Shown: positions 44,887 through 52,887 of the stretch, in pieces
How the letters are laid out: each line of letters opens with the position of its first letter
Position numbering within the stretch: the stretch's first letter is position 1
Assembly: GCF_005771495.1 (NCBI RefSeq)
Contig: NZ_VAUW01000006.1
Span: forward strand, 107,951 to 171,950
Direction of reading: 5' to 3'
Length of the DNA stretch: 64,000 nucleotides
DNA from: Maribacter sp. ACAM166
GTDB taxonomy: Bacteria; Bacteroidota; Bacteroidia; Flavobacteriales; Flavobacteriaceae
Made by a program: the position numbers and the translations under genes
Notes under the pieces: generated by a model
The model's database searches: none
What the model saw: only the letters and a program-made list of their open reading frames with translations
Told to the model about the DNA's origin: nothing

Positions 44887-45398
44887 TTTTTCGTGAATAA
44901 TGCCTTTAATTCAGTTGCATTATTGGGCTTCATTTTACCCGCTAGTACTAGACTCAACTGTTTTCTTCTAAGCGCACCTTCATAACGAATTATTTCTAAC
45001 TCCGTTTCGGGTACAAGTTCAGGTACCTCAGTTGGTTTCCCCGTATCATCAACAGCAACGAAAGTAAAAATAGCCTCATTGGCCTTTGTACGTTTACCAT
45101 TGTAGCGATCTTCTATCCAAACATCTATATACACCTCCATAGAGGTGTTGTAAGCCCTTGATACTGCAGCTTCAACTGTCACAACGCTTCCTAAGGGTAT
45201 TGCCAAATTAAAGGCGACATGATTCACTGATGCAGTAACGGTGATTCTGCGGCTATGTCGACCGGCAGCTATACTAGCAGCACGATCCATACGGGCTAAC
45301 AATTCGCCTCCAAATAAATTTTGAAGTGCGTTGGTCTCACTAGGGAGTACCATATCGGTCATTGTTGTTCTAGATGCTGCAGGTGTTTTGGCTTCCAT
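44883..45398 (-). CDS. Acyl-CoA thioesterase, hotdog fold
   Basis: A 171-aa protein of the YciA/ACOT family. The N-terminal MTDMVLPSETNALQNLFGGELLARMDRAASIAAGRH is the conserved core helix and active-site region (Asn and Asp near residues 18-34), followed by VNHVAFNLAIPLGSVVTVEAAVSRAYNTSMEVYIDVW. It hydrolyses acyl-CoAs to free acids and CoA. A minus-strand -7 element lies 17 bases upstream. Confidence 0.92.
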   Translation of the reverse strand: MEAKTPAASRTTMTDMVLPSETNALQNLFGGELLARMDRAASIAAGRHSRRITVTASVNHVAFNLAIPLGSVVTVEAAVSRAYNTSMEVYIDVWIEDRYNGKRTKANEAIFTFVAVDDTGKPTEVPELVPETELEIIRYEGALRRKQLSLVLAGKMKPNNATELKALFTKN

Positions 45399-45414
45399 CG
45401 ATTGAATTTTTCCG

Positions 45415-45422
45415 CAAAGATA
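45415..45422 (-). promoter_or_regulatory. Candidate -7 element of the thioesterase gene
   Basis: On the minus strand this reads TATCTTTG, matching TAnnTTTG, 16 bases before the ATG at 45398. No clear -33 TTG. Confidence 0.4.
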
Positions 45423-45457
45423 CGGTCATGAGGGATGGTTATAAAATGTGGATAGGT

Positions 45458-46420
45458 TTATTTCTTAGATAGTAACCAGGCATCTTTAGACTGGGTACGT
45501 TTAATCTCTTTCAAAGCCTTTAGTGCATCTGCTGAATTCGAATGGCTTTCGTAAGTGACAACATGAAGTCCATAGTCGTTAGTGCCGTAATAAGTAGAAT
45601 TATAACCTTTAATTTTTAGCTGTTCAATTTTTCTATCGGCATTTGCTTTAACCCTAAAAGCTCCTGCAACGATATGATGCATTTCTCCTTCATTAATAGC
45701 CGGTAATATGATAGTTGATGCATCAACGGTAACGGTTGGTAATTCTAAAGGGGTAAGGTCGAAAAATGTAGCTTCTTGAATTTGTTTTGTCACATATTCC
45801 TGAGCGTCTTGCCTAGCAACTAGTTCATTCGTACGTTGTTGTTGTATAACACGGTACCCTGTCAAGCCAGTTGAAAAAGCCAATAATAAAACAGCAGCAT
45901 ATTTTAAATAAGGTCTAAAACCCTTTACTTCCCTGCGTTCCGGACTTATAATAAATGGTATATTTTCTTCAATCGCAACTATTTCTTCTTTCAAAACTTC
46001 TCTAGTAATAGGAATAGAGTTGAAATTTGATAGTCCGAAAGAGGAAGTTAAATAGTTAGGCTCTGAGGCAGGTTGAAATAAAAGTTTAGCTTCAGCATTT
46101 CTAGTTAACAGACCAATATTCAACAGGTTTAATGCAGCTTCGTTCCTTAAAGTCTTATCCCAAATTTTAACCTGTTCCTCTATAGTAGAAAGTGCAGTTT
46201 CAAATGAAATATTTTCTAATTCTGAGACATAAGACACTAGCAGACCGTCGTTAGAAATCAGTTGTCCGTTAAAGGCTAGTGATTTAGTGGGAGCGCAAAA
46301 GGTGTTTGTATCCTGATTGATTCTGGCAGGAGTTTTTTGGGTGAGGAATGCTCCAAAACCGGGAACAACAATACAGTTGTACCGATACAATAAATCGCTT
46401 ATATAATGTTCAAGTATCAT
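45458..46420 (-). CDS. HU-CCDC81 and SPOR domain protein
   Basis: About 320 aa from the ATG at 46420 (MILEHYISDLLYRYNCIVVPGFGAFL), which begins the HU-like CCDC81 domain; the open frame to 46525 adds 35 basic residues of no family character. Two HU-like domains span about 1-125, a membrane helix (YLKYAAVLLLAFSTGLTGY) lies near residue 195, and a C-terminal SPOR domain (HIVAGAFRVKANADRKIEQLKIKG, 250-320) would bind denuded septal peptidoglycan. It probably works at cell division, with the HU part in the cytosol. It diverges from dprA. Confidence 0.88.
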   Translation of the reverse strand: MILEHYISDLLYRYNCIVVPGFGAFLTQKTPARINQDTNTFCAPTKSLAFNGQLISNDGLLVSYVSELENISFETALSTIEEQVKIWDKTLRNEAALNLLNIGLLTRNAEAKLLFQPASEPNYLTSSFGLSNFNSIPITREVLKEEIVAIEENIPFIISPERREVKGFRPYLKYAAVLLLAFSTGLTGYRVIQQQRTNELVARQDAQEYVTKQIQEATFFDLTPLELPTVTVDASTIILPAINEGEMHHIVAGAFRVKANADRKIEQLKIKGYNSTYYGTNDYGLHVVTYESHSNSADALKALKEIKRTQSKDAWLLSKK

Positions 46421-46518
46421 AACTTGCACAAATATGAAAAAAATATAGGGTCTTAAAAACCTCTTTCGTAACTTTTTATTAACATATTTTTTCCTCTTAT
46501 TTGTGAACAATTCATGAA

Positions 46519-47631
46519 ATGACACAACGCACTGCTGATGAACTTATTGCAATTCTTCGATTGCAACACGTTCCTAATATTGGAGACATACTGGCAAAAA
46601 AATTAATTACTCATTGTGGTAATCCGTCCGCAATTTTTGAGGACAAGCAGCGGAATCTTCTAAAGATTGATGGAATTGGCACACACACTATACTTCATTT
46701 ATTTGAAAAAGAGCACCTAGAAGCGGCGGAAGCAGAATACAAGTATACTATAGAGAATGATATTCTATGCACCTATTTTCAAGATGCGACATACCCTAAT
46801 TATCTTAAGCATTGTATTGACGGGCCTATACTTATATTTCAGAAGGGAAATATTGGTCTACAGCAACGAAAAATCATTAGTGTTGTTGGTACTCGTAATA
46901 TTACCAGTTATGGAATGGGATTTTGTGAACAATTCATTTTAGATATAGCTCCGTTGAATCCGATTATTGTTAGTGGTTTTGCCTACGGGGTTGATATTTG
47001 TGTTCAACGGGAAGCAGTCAAACAGGGACTTCAAACGATAGGATGCTTGGCACACGGATTAAATCAGATGTATCCAAAAGTTCATGCCAAATATCAAGCA
47101 GATGTATTGAAAAACGGAGGATTCTATACCGAGTTCTGGAGCACTAGTAATCCAGAACGGGAGAATTTTCTTAAACGTAACCGTATCATAGCTGGTGTTA
47201 GTGAAGCAACGATAGTCGTAGAATCTGCAGAAAAGGGAGGAAGCTTAGTGACTGCCGATATTGCAAATAGTTATAACCGCGATGTTTTTGCCGTACCAGG
47301 CAGAACAACCGACAAGTATAGCTTGGGCTGTAATAATTTGATCAAGCAACAAAAGGCACATGTAATGACCTCCGCTGCAGATTTAATTTATTTATTGAAT
47401 TGGGAGGTAACGCAAAAACAAAACAAGAACATTCAAAAGCAACTTTTTATAGAGTTAAATGAAACTGAACAAGGTATTTATACCTATTTGCAAAATAACG
47501 GTAAGCAGTTGCTAGACAGTATTGCACTCGATTGTAAGATTCCAATTTATAAGACATCTTCAACGTTGCTGAATATGGAAATGAAGGGAGTTATACGGCC
47601 TTTGCCTGGAAAATTGTTCGAGGCGATTTAG
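46519..47631 (+). CDS. dprA: DNA-processing protein DprA
   Basis: A 370-aa protein with an N-terminal helix-hairpin-helix region (LQHVPNIGDILAKKLI), the Rossmann-like core (ISVVGTRNITSYGMGF, VSGFAYGVDICVQREAV, FLKRNRIIAGVSEATIVVESAEKGGSLVTADIA) and a C-terminal winged helix (LDSIALDCKIPIYKTSSTLLNMEMKG). DprA loads RecA onto incoming single-stranded DNA during natural transformation. It is expressed divergently from the SPOR-domain gene. Confidence 0.96.
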   Translation: MTQRTADELIAILRLQHVPNIGDILAKKLITHCGNPSAIFEDKQRNLLKIDGIGTHTILHLFEKEHLEAAEAEYKYTIENDILCTYFQDATYPNYLKHCIDGPILIFQKGNIGLQQRKIISVVGTRNITSYGMGFCEQFILDIAPLNPIIVSGFAYGVDICVQREAVKQGLQTIGCLAHGLNQMYPKVHAKYQADVLKNGGFYTEFWSTSNPERENFLKRNRIIAGVSEATIVVESAEKGGSLVTADIANSYNRDVFAVPGRTTDKYSLGCNNLIKQQKAHVMTSAADLIYLLNWEVTQKQNKNIQKQLFIELNETEQGIYTYLQNNGKQLLDSIALDCKIPIYKTSSTLLNMEMKGVIRPLPGKLFEAI

Positions 47632-47725
47632 AATTTCTATTAAGATTCTAAATATATTATAATTAGCAACTAAACCAATTTTAGCATTTTACAAAGCTCT
47701 AGCTTGTTAAGGTTTCAATGGTTCG

Positions 47726-48031
47726 TTAGTCTTCTAAGACTAAAATGGGTTTTACTGCTATTATGGAACTCTGGTTGTTTCTTGTTGGACATATGATAAA
47801 AAAATTAAACTTATCAAACGTTGTATACCTAGTGCTAGTACTGTAAAACAAATTCAATAGAGAATCCTTTGAAACAATATTGTAGTTATTTAAATCGTGA
47901 TTTGAAACAAGTTCATTTGTTTGACCAATTATCTGGAATTCAAAATATTCATTATCATATTTTCTTAATATTAGAGGCTTTTGTTTACCTAAATCACACT
48001 CTAATTTTAAGTATATAGTTTCCTGCTGAGT
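47726..48031 (-). pseudogene. Start-less remnant of an unidentified gene
   Basis: On the minus strand an open frame of 101 codons runs from 48031 to a TAA at 47726-47728. It reads like real protein (for example KPLILRKYDNEYFEFQ, TRYTTFDKFNFFIICP) but has no ATG or GTG; the frame is closed upstream by a TGA at 48032-48034, inside the arm of a perfect hairpin. It looks like the 3' part of a gene whose 5' part was lost or displaced where the hairpin sits. I do not recognise the family. The rest of the 47632-48206 gap holds nothing else I can support. Confidence 0.45.
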
Positions 48032-48071
48032 TCAACCCATAAGTGTGTTGCACTTATGGGTTGAACTCAGC
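48025..48071. repeat. Perfect hairpin with 21-bp arms
   Basis: The arms are 48025-48045 and 48051-48071, fully complementary, with the 5-base loop TGTTG. The arms begin GCTGAGTTCAACCC and are GC-richer than their surroundings. There is no T-run on either side, so a simple terminator is not the best reading; a small mobile or recombination element, or a strong RNA structure, would fit. Confidence 0.8.
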
Positions 48072-48206
48072 TTCCATAACTATGGAATAATTACGGATAT
48101 GCAAAGCCCAAATTAACTATTCCTGTGTCTTTTATATTTTCAAAAAATTAAGATTGGTGTTAGGTCAATGCAAGTGTAATTAAATATTAGTAGTCTAATT
48201 TGGATT

Positions 48207-48857
48207 TCAATATTCAAAATTCCAACGGTTGAAATTGATCCGATATTTAATTTTATAACCGTCATCTATCTTCGCAACAACAATTAACTCTTCCGTGCCA
48301 TAAATATTATTATTTAAGTTAAAATGATACAGTAAGTATCGATTATCTTTAATTGAAACAAGAGAAGAGAAAAAGTGTCCAAACCTTCTATTCAAATCTG
48401 GTTCCGTAAGAAATAGCTCTTTAGAAAACTCGTTTTGAAGTGATTTTTCCTCTGGAATATTATCGATAATACACTTAACTTCTTCATCTGTAAAATATTT
48501 ATTTAAGCTCTTCAAACTAGATTTAAGTGACTCTTCCAATACTTTTTTTAAGGCTGAATTTTTTGTTATTTTGAATATAATCGGAGTGCTATTTTTTTTG
48601 TTCTGAACATATTTTATGCTATCTTGTTTTTTTAATTTTCCATTTTTTATGAAATTATGTAACTTATCAAGTTCGTCAGGACCAATGATTTTGGCCTCTA
48701 AAACTACTTTTTCAATTAATGTATAGTACCCTTCATCTTTTATGGTATCATCTTGACTCGATAAATTAAGATTGAGCATGATAAAGACAGAAACTAAAAA
48801 GGGTCTAATTACATGGGGACCCGATTGCCAAAATTTCAAAACCAGTACTTTCATCAT
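48207..48857 (-). CDS. Uncharacterised protein encoded after the HExxH lipoprotein
   Basis: A 216-aa protein. The N-terminus has a hydrophobic run (VIRPFLVSVFIMLNLNLSSQ) that could be a signal peptide; the remainder is Lys/Glu/Asn-rich, with helical KKVLEESLKSSLKSLNKYFTDEEVKCIID and a beta-rich end (YLLYHFNLNNNIYGTEELIVVAKIDDGYKIKYRINF). I do not recognise the family. The first ATG at 48857 makes it overlap the upstream gene by 53 bases, while a later ATG at 48779 would avoid this but lose the signal. Same strand and close spacing suggest co-expression with the lipoprotein. Confidence 0.65.
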   Translation of the reverse strand: MMKVLVLKFWQSGPHVIRPFLVSVFIMLNLNLSSQDDTIKDEGYYTLIEKVVLEAKIIGPDELDKLHNFIKNGKLKKQDSIKYVQNKKNSTPIIFKITKNSALKKVLEESLKSSLKSLNKYFTDEEVKCIIDNIPEEKSLQNEFSKELFLTEPDLNRRFGHFFSSLVSIKDNRYLLYHFNLNNNIYGTEELIVVAKIDDGYKIKYRINFNRWNFEY

Positions 48858-50754
48858 CTATTATGTTTTTATAATTCTGTTTTACAATTTCATCCAAAAG
48901 TGTCCAACCAGTAGAACTTTGAAGACCAGCCCAAGCTAATGCTTGCGCCGTGTTATCACTAACGTTATACCCTTTTAGGTTACCATAATTTTGAATAATT
49001 TGAGCACTTTCCAAAACAAGTTCGCCCATAATTTGATGTTGTTGTAAAGCAAGATCAGTCAAAATTTGATTTTGAGGAACACCAGCCTCAACGTGTGCAA
49101 CATATTTAGACCACTCGTTCGCTAAATAAGAATAGTCTATGTCTGGATTATCAATAGTTATGCCGGCATTGGATAATTGATAGTACATTAGAGCATGAAT
49201 ATTTTCATGAATTACAGTTGCAAATATGGAGAGGTCGGTTGCATCAATTAAAAAGTCGTTGTCTAGTTCTATGTTAATTCTCATTATGTTTCCTTGACTG
49301 TTCGTAGTAGGTATTGTTCGTCCTAATACATGGCCATCTGGATTGTCTTGAGGAATGTCTGTATTTGAATAAATCAAATCTGGCCCGCCTTGGCTTCTAA
49401 AAGAGTCCATAATCTTTTGTGCAATAGGGTTATCTGCTTTGTTTGCTTCTTCGACAACATCTGAGGGGCAAGGAAAGGTTATCGTATTTATTATCCTATC
49501 ATCAACATCAACATCAACATCAACACTTCCCTCGTCCATTACAGCATCGATTGCCATCAATACAAACTCAATATTCTCACTCGTATTCCCATTATCAATC
49601 AAAAACCAAACCAATTCTTTTGCAATAGCTACTCTTTCCAAGTGGTCTGGGTCTGAAAACCATTCGAATTGACCATATGTAAAAGTGCCATTAAGATAAT
49701 AATTTAATTTATTGATAGGCTTTGCCGCTGTGTTTATGGCAAAAGTGCCTGATCCATTTGTACAATCGCTACCATAGGCTGTCAGTGTAGATTTGTTTTG
49801 ATTATTGTCTGGAACAGCACATAATTTAATGGTAAAACCTCCATCAGGATGCATTGTGGTTGTATTGGTACAGGGAGTTCCACCAGAACCTTGTGGATTA
49901 TAGGAACTACTCACCTGTGCAGTACCTGCGGAAACAGTTTCCGTATATATAGGAGCAGAGGGGCCATTAGTGGCTACCTGTACAACCCCGCTAGTGGCAA
50001 CTGTGCTAACCGTGTTTACTGTTCCGTTGTTTACAATTGTTGAATTATAATTGTAAGTTGTACTTACGGTCGTATTACTAAAAGTTGTAGTTATAATATG
50101 ACCATTATAGGAGTTTGTTAGTGTAGTTCCTGGAGCGTTATATTGAATGTCACCACTCCCTCCTGTAGTTCCACTACCGCAATCACCACTTTTACCAACC
50201 CTTTTTAATTTACTATCTTGAAAAAAGGAATCAAAAGAATAAAACCGATAGGTAGATTTAAATTGTCCATAATCTTCGTTGGCCATAAAAAAAGTATTAA
50301 TATCTTCTGGTTCCATCTCAAAACCTACTACATAGTATTTTTTAAACTTACCCTTTTTATCTTTCTCTATTATTAAATTATAAATATGATTAATAGAAGC
50401 GCCTTCTACAAAGAGTGCAAAAGAATAACTGCTTTCACCTGGGGTGTTCTTCTTTATAGTTTTTTTAATTTCCTTTAAATCAATAATTACATTATTATGG
50501 TTTATTTTGTTGGCAACTATTTGTTTATTGGTTTCTCCTAAATTAGAAAATAAATCGTCTATAACACTTGGAATTTCGTTGTAAGTTATTGTGGTTATTT
50601 CAAGATCACTTTCTAGAGTAATTGGTTCTTCAATGTCATTAATATTACTGGTATCAAGGTCTAAAATATCTTTTTCAACACAACCAACAATAAACATACT
50701 TGGTATTAAGTAGAGTATAAAAAATTTATAAATTCTTGTAGAAGTAATTTTCAT
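48805..50754 (-). CDS. Large surface or periplasmic lipoprotein with an HExxH metallopeptidase-like motif
   Basis: A 649-aa lipoprotein (signal ending FIVGC). Residues about 30-190 are a charged domain; about 190-320 is low complexity, rich in Gly, Thr, Asn and Ser (repeats such as TTTFSNTTVSTTYNYNSTIV), like a surface spacer; about 395-410 has VDVDVDVDD from a hexanucleotide repeat. Near the C-terminus IHENIHALMYY contains H516-E-N-I-H520, a zinc-protease motif, with later acidic residues that could complete the site. It may be a secreted peptidase of unknown target. The family is not recognised. Confidence 0.7.
   Translation of the reverse strand: MKITSTRIYKFFILYLIPSMFIVGCVEKDILDLDTSNINDIEEPITLESDLEITTITYNEIPSVIDDLFSNLGETNKQIVANKINHNNVIIDLKEIKKTIKKNTPGESSYSFALFVEGASINHIYNLIIEKDKKGKFKKYYVVGFEMEPEDINTFFMANEDYGQFKSTYRFYSFDSFFQDSKLKRVGKSGDCGSGTTGGSGDIQYNAPGTTLTNSYNGHIITTTFSNTTVSTTYNYNSTIVNNGTVNTVSTVATSGVVQVATNGPSAPIYTETVSAGTAQVSSSYNPQGSGGTPCTNTTTMHPDGGFTIKLCAVPDNNQNKSTLTAYGSDCTNGSGTFAINTAAKPINKLNYYLNGTFTYGQFEWFSDPDHLERVAIAKELVWFLIDNGNTSENIEFVLMAIDAVMDEGSVDVDVDVDDRIINTITFPCPSDVVEEANKADNPIAQKIMDSFRSQGGPDLIYSNTDIPQDNPDGHVLGRTIPTTNSQGNIMRINIELDNDFLIDATDLSIFATVIHENIHALMYYQLSNAGITIDNPDIDYSYLANEWSKYVAHVEAGVPQNQILTDLALQQHQIMGELVLESAQIIQNYGNLKGYNVSDNTAQALAWAGLQSSTGWTLLDEIVKQNYKNIIDDESTGFEILAIGSPCN
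49501..49524 (+). repeat. Hexanucleotide repeat (ATCAAC)4 within the 649-aa lipoprotein gene
   Basis: Four exact copies of ATCAAC in tandem, encoding alternating Val-Asp on the minus strand. Gain or loss of units would keep frame and change the length of the acidic VD run. Confidence 0.85.
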
Positions 50755-51026
50755 GGAGTTGGTTTTAGGTTTTTGTCAAGGTGTTTTTTTTTTGCAGAAG
50801 TCAACTAGAAAAACCTTAGAATTTTTGAGGTTTTAGCATTATTTCATCTTTTTTGAACTTAATGCATACATTCTTATCTTAAATTATTTTTCATATTTAG
50901 TTTTTTACAGACCATTTAGTTTGTATTGGTGCTATTTCTAAACGTATAGACTTCTTAATAGTAGTTTAACGAGATAAAGTAAGTTGAAATCGGAGATTTG
51001 AATTCCGGCATATATAATGCAAAAGC

Positions 51027-51054
51027 ATAAAACCGACCACTAGGTCGGTTTTAT
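51027..51054. terminator. Bidirectional rho-independent terminator downstream of trpS
   Basis: ATAAAACCGACC (51027-51038) pairs perfectly with GGTCGGTTTTAT (51043-51054) around ACTA, with T-rich flanks on both strands. It lies 38 bases after the trpS stop. The rest of the 50755-51091 gap is AT-rich and shows no gene; it should hold the promoter of the 50754 lipoprotein gene. Confidence 0.9.
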
Positions 51055-51091
51055 ATTATTTAGAATTTCTTGAAATCTATAGGTGATTTAA

Positions 51092-52060
51092 TCAATACCC
51101 CAACTTCTCTCGAACGCGTTCCAAAACACCATCCGCTACTTTTTTAGCTTTTTCTGCTCCTAAAGCTAGTGCATCATCAATCTCATTTAAATTATTCATG
51201 TAGTAGTTAAACTTTTCACGTGGTTCTTCGAACTTGTTTACAATGACTTCATATAACGCTTGTTTTGCATGACCATACCCATAATTTCCTGCTAAATAGT
51301 TGGCACTCATTTCCTCTATTTGAGGTTGTGTTGCTAATATTTTATAAAGTGCGAACACATTATCCGTAGAAGGGTCTTTAGGGTCTTCCATAGGTGTACT
51401 ATCTGTTTGTATACCCATAATCTGCTTGCGCAATTGTTTATCTGTCTGAAAGAGACTAATTAAATTGCCTTTGCTTTTACTCATTTTAGCGCCATCTGTA
51501 CCTGGTATGTACATAGTATCTTCTTGCACTTTGCCATCGGGCAACACAAATGTTTCGCCTAATTGGGCGTGAAAACGTGAAGCAACATCACGCGTCATTT
51601 CAATATGTTGCATTTGGTCTTTGCCAACCGGTACTATATTCGCATCATACAATAATATATCTGCTGCCATCAACATAGGATACGTAAATAACCCAGCATT
51701 TACATCTTCTAATCTATCGGCTTTATCTTTAAACGAATGGGCAAGTGTTAACCGTTGATAAGGAAAAAAACAGCTCAAATACCATGATAGTTCAGTTGTC
51801 TGTGGAACATCACTTTGTCTATAAAAAACAGTTTTTTCAATGTCTAGACCAAAAGCCAACCAAGTAGCAGCGGTGGCATAGGTGTTTTGCCGTAATTCTG
51901 CGCCGTTTTTTATTTGGGTGAGGGAGTGCATATCCGCAATGAATAGAAAAGATTCATTTTTCGGATTTTGGGCCATATCAATTGCGGGGATAATTGCTCC
52001 AAGAATATTCCCTAAATGTGGGGTTCCGGTACTTTGTATGCCTGTTAAAATTCTTGCCAT
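51092..52060 (-). CDS. trpS: Tryptophan--tRNA ligase
   Basis: About 322 aa from the ATG at 52060 (MARILTGIQSTGTPHLGN), the normal start of bacterial TrpRS; an open frame up to 52108 adds only 16 hydrophobic residues. The class I motifs are TGTPHLGN (HIGH equivalent) and KMSKSKGN (KMSKS) near residue 195. It charges tRNA-Trp. It is transcribed from a promoter at 52081-52108 and ends before a strong terminator. Confidence 0.97.
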   Translation of the reverse strand: MARILTGIQSTGTPHLGNILGAIIPAIDMAQNPKNESFLFIADMHSLTQIKNGAELRQNTYATAATWLAFGLDIEKTVFYRQSDVPQTTELSWYLSCFFPYQRLTLAHSFKDKADRLEDVNAGLFTYPMLMAADILLYDANIVPVGKDQMQHIEMTRDVASRFHAQLGETFVLPDGKVQEDTMYIPGTDGAKMSKSKGNLISLFQTDKQLRKQIMGIQTDSTPMEDPKDPSTDNVFALYKILATQPQIEEMSANYLAGNYGYGHAKQALYEVIVNKFEEPREKFNYYMNNLNEIDDALALGAEKAKKVADGVLERVREKLGY

Positions 52061-52080
52061 TTGCTTTATCTGTAAAAGAG

Positions 52081-52108
52081 CAAAGGTAAAACAAATCCAA
52101 AAAAGCAA
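52081..52108 (-). promoter_or_regulatory. Promoter of trpS
   Basis: On the minus strand, TTG (52108-52106), a 17-base spacer and TACCTTTG (52088-52081) match the Bacteroidota promoter; the ATG at 52060 follows 20 bases later. Confidence 0.55.
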
Positions 52109-52131
52109 ACCTAAATAACTACTTTTGATTT

Positions 52132-52887
52132 ATGCTTAAAGTGGTCAGACAAATCGGTCAAACCCTATACCGTATTTGGTTTTATATTTTAGTGGCCATT
52201 CCAATTATTCTATTTTTCCCTTTATTGGTGTTATTTGCCTCAAAAGAGCGTTGGTATCCACAGTTTTTTTGGATGGCACGGAATCTATGGGCAAGGCCAA
52301 TTCTATATGGTATGTTTTGTTGGCCTAGAATCACGTATGAGGAAAAGATGGTTAAAGGAAGTAGTTATATGCTAGTGGCCAATCACACAAGCATGTTAGA
52401 TATTATGTTAATGCTCGTGGTTAGTCGAAATCCATTTGTTTTTGTTGGAAAGAAAGAATTGGTGAAGATTCCTCTATTCGGATTTTTCTATAAACGTGTT
52501 TGTATTATGGTAGATCGTGAGGATACGCAAAGTAGAACAGGAGTGTATAGAAGGGCTCAAAAGCGACTTCAACAAGGGTCAAGTATTTGTATTTTTCCTG
52601 AAGGAGGAGTTCCCGAGGAGCATATTTTACTTGATAGTTTTAAGGATGGAGCTTTTAGGATGGCCATTGCACATAAAATTCCTGTAGTTCCGATTACCTT
52701 TTATGATAACAAAGAAAGATTCTCATTTACCTTCCTCAGTGGCGGGCCAGGAAAATTCAGGGCAAAAGTTCATAAGTTCATTGCCACCGAAACCTTAAAT
52801 GAAGATGAAAAACCGCAATTAAAGAATAATGTGCGCGATTTAATACTTAAAGATTTAAAACAAGTAATAGGCTATAAAGATGCTTAG
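52132..52887 (+). CDS. plsC: 1-acyl-sn-glycerol-3-phosphate acyltransferase
   Basis: A 251-aa membrane-bound acyltransferase. A hydrophobic N-terminal helix (FYILVAIPIILFFPLLVLF) is followed by the catalytic NHTSMLD (HX4D, about residue 84), KIPLFGFFYKR, IFPEGGV (FPEG) and VVPITF. It acylates lysophosphatidic acid to phosphatidic acid in phospholipid synthesis at the inner membrane. Its stop overlaps the convergent barrel-protein stop by 4 bases. Confidence 0.94.
   Translation: MLKVVRQIGQTLYRIWFYILVAIPIILFFPLLVLFASKERWYPQFFWMARNLWARPILYGMFCWPRITYEEKMVKGSSYMLVANHTSMLDIMLMLVVSRNPFVFVGKKELVKIPLFGFFYKRVCIMVDREDTQSRTGVYRRAQKRLQQGSSICIFPEGGVPEEHILLDSFKDGAFRMAIAHKIPVVPITFYDNKERFSFTFLSGGPGKFRAKVHKFIATETLNEDEKPQLKNNVRDLILKDLKQVIGYKDA

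Noticed and set aside
49439..49672. Plus-strand serine/threonine-rich frame opposite the lipoprotein gene
   Set aside because: Its composition comes from the ATCAAC repeat and the complementary codons; no start signal or family likeness.
52120..52127. TACTTTTG as a -7 promoter box for plsC
   Set aside because: It ends only 4 bases before the ATG at 52132 and has no -33 TTG, so the transcript would start inside the gene.
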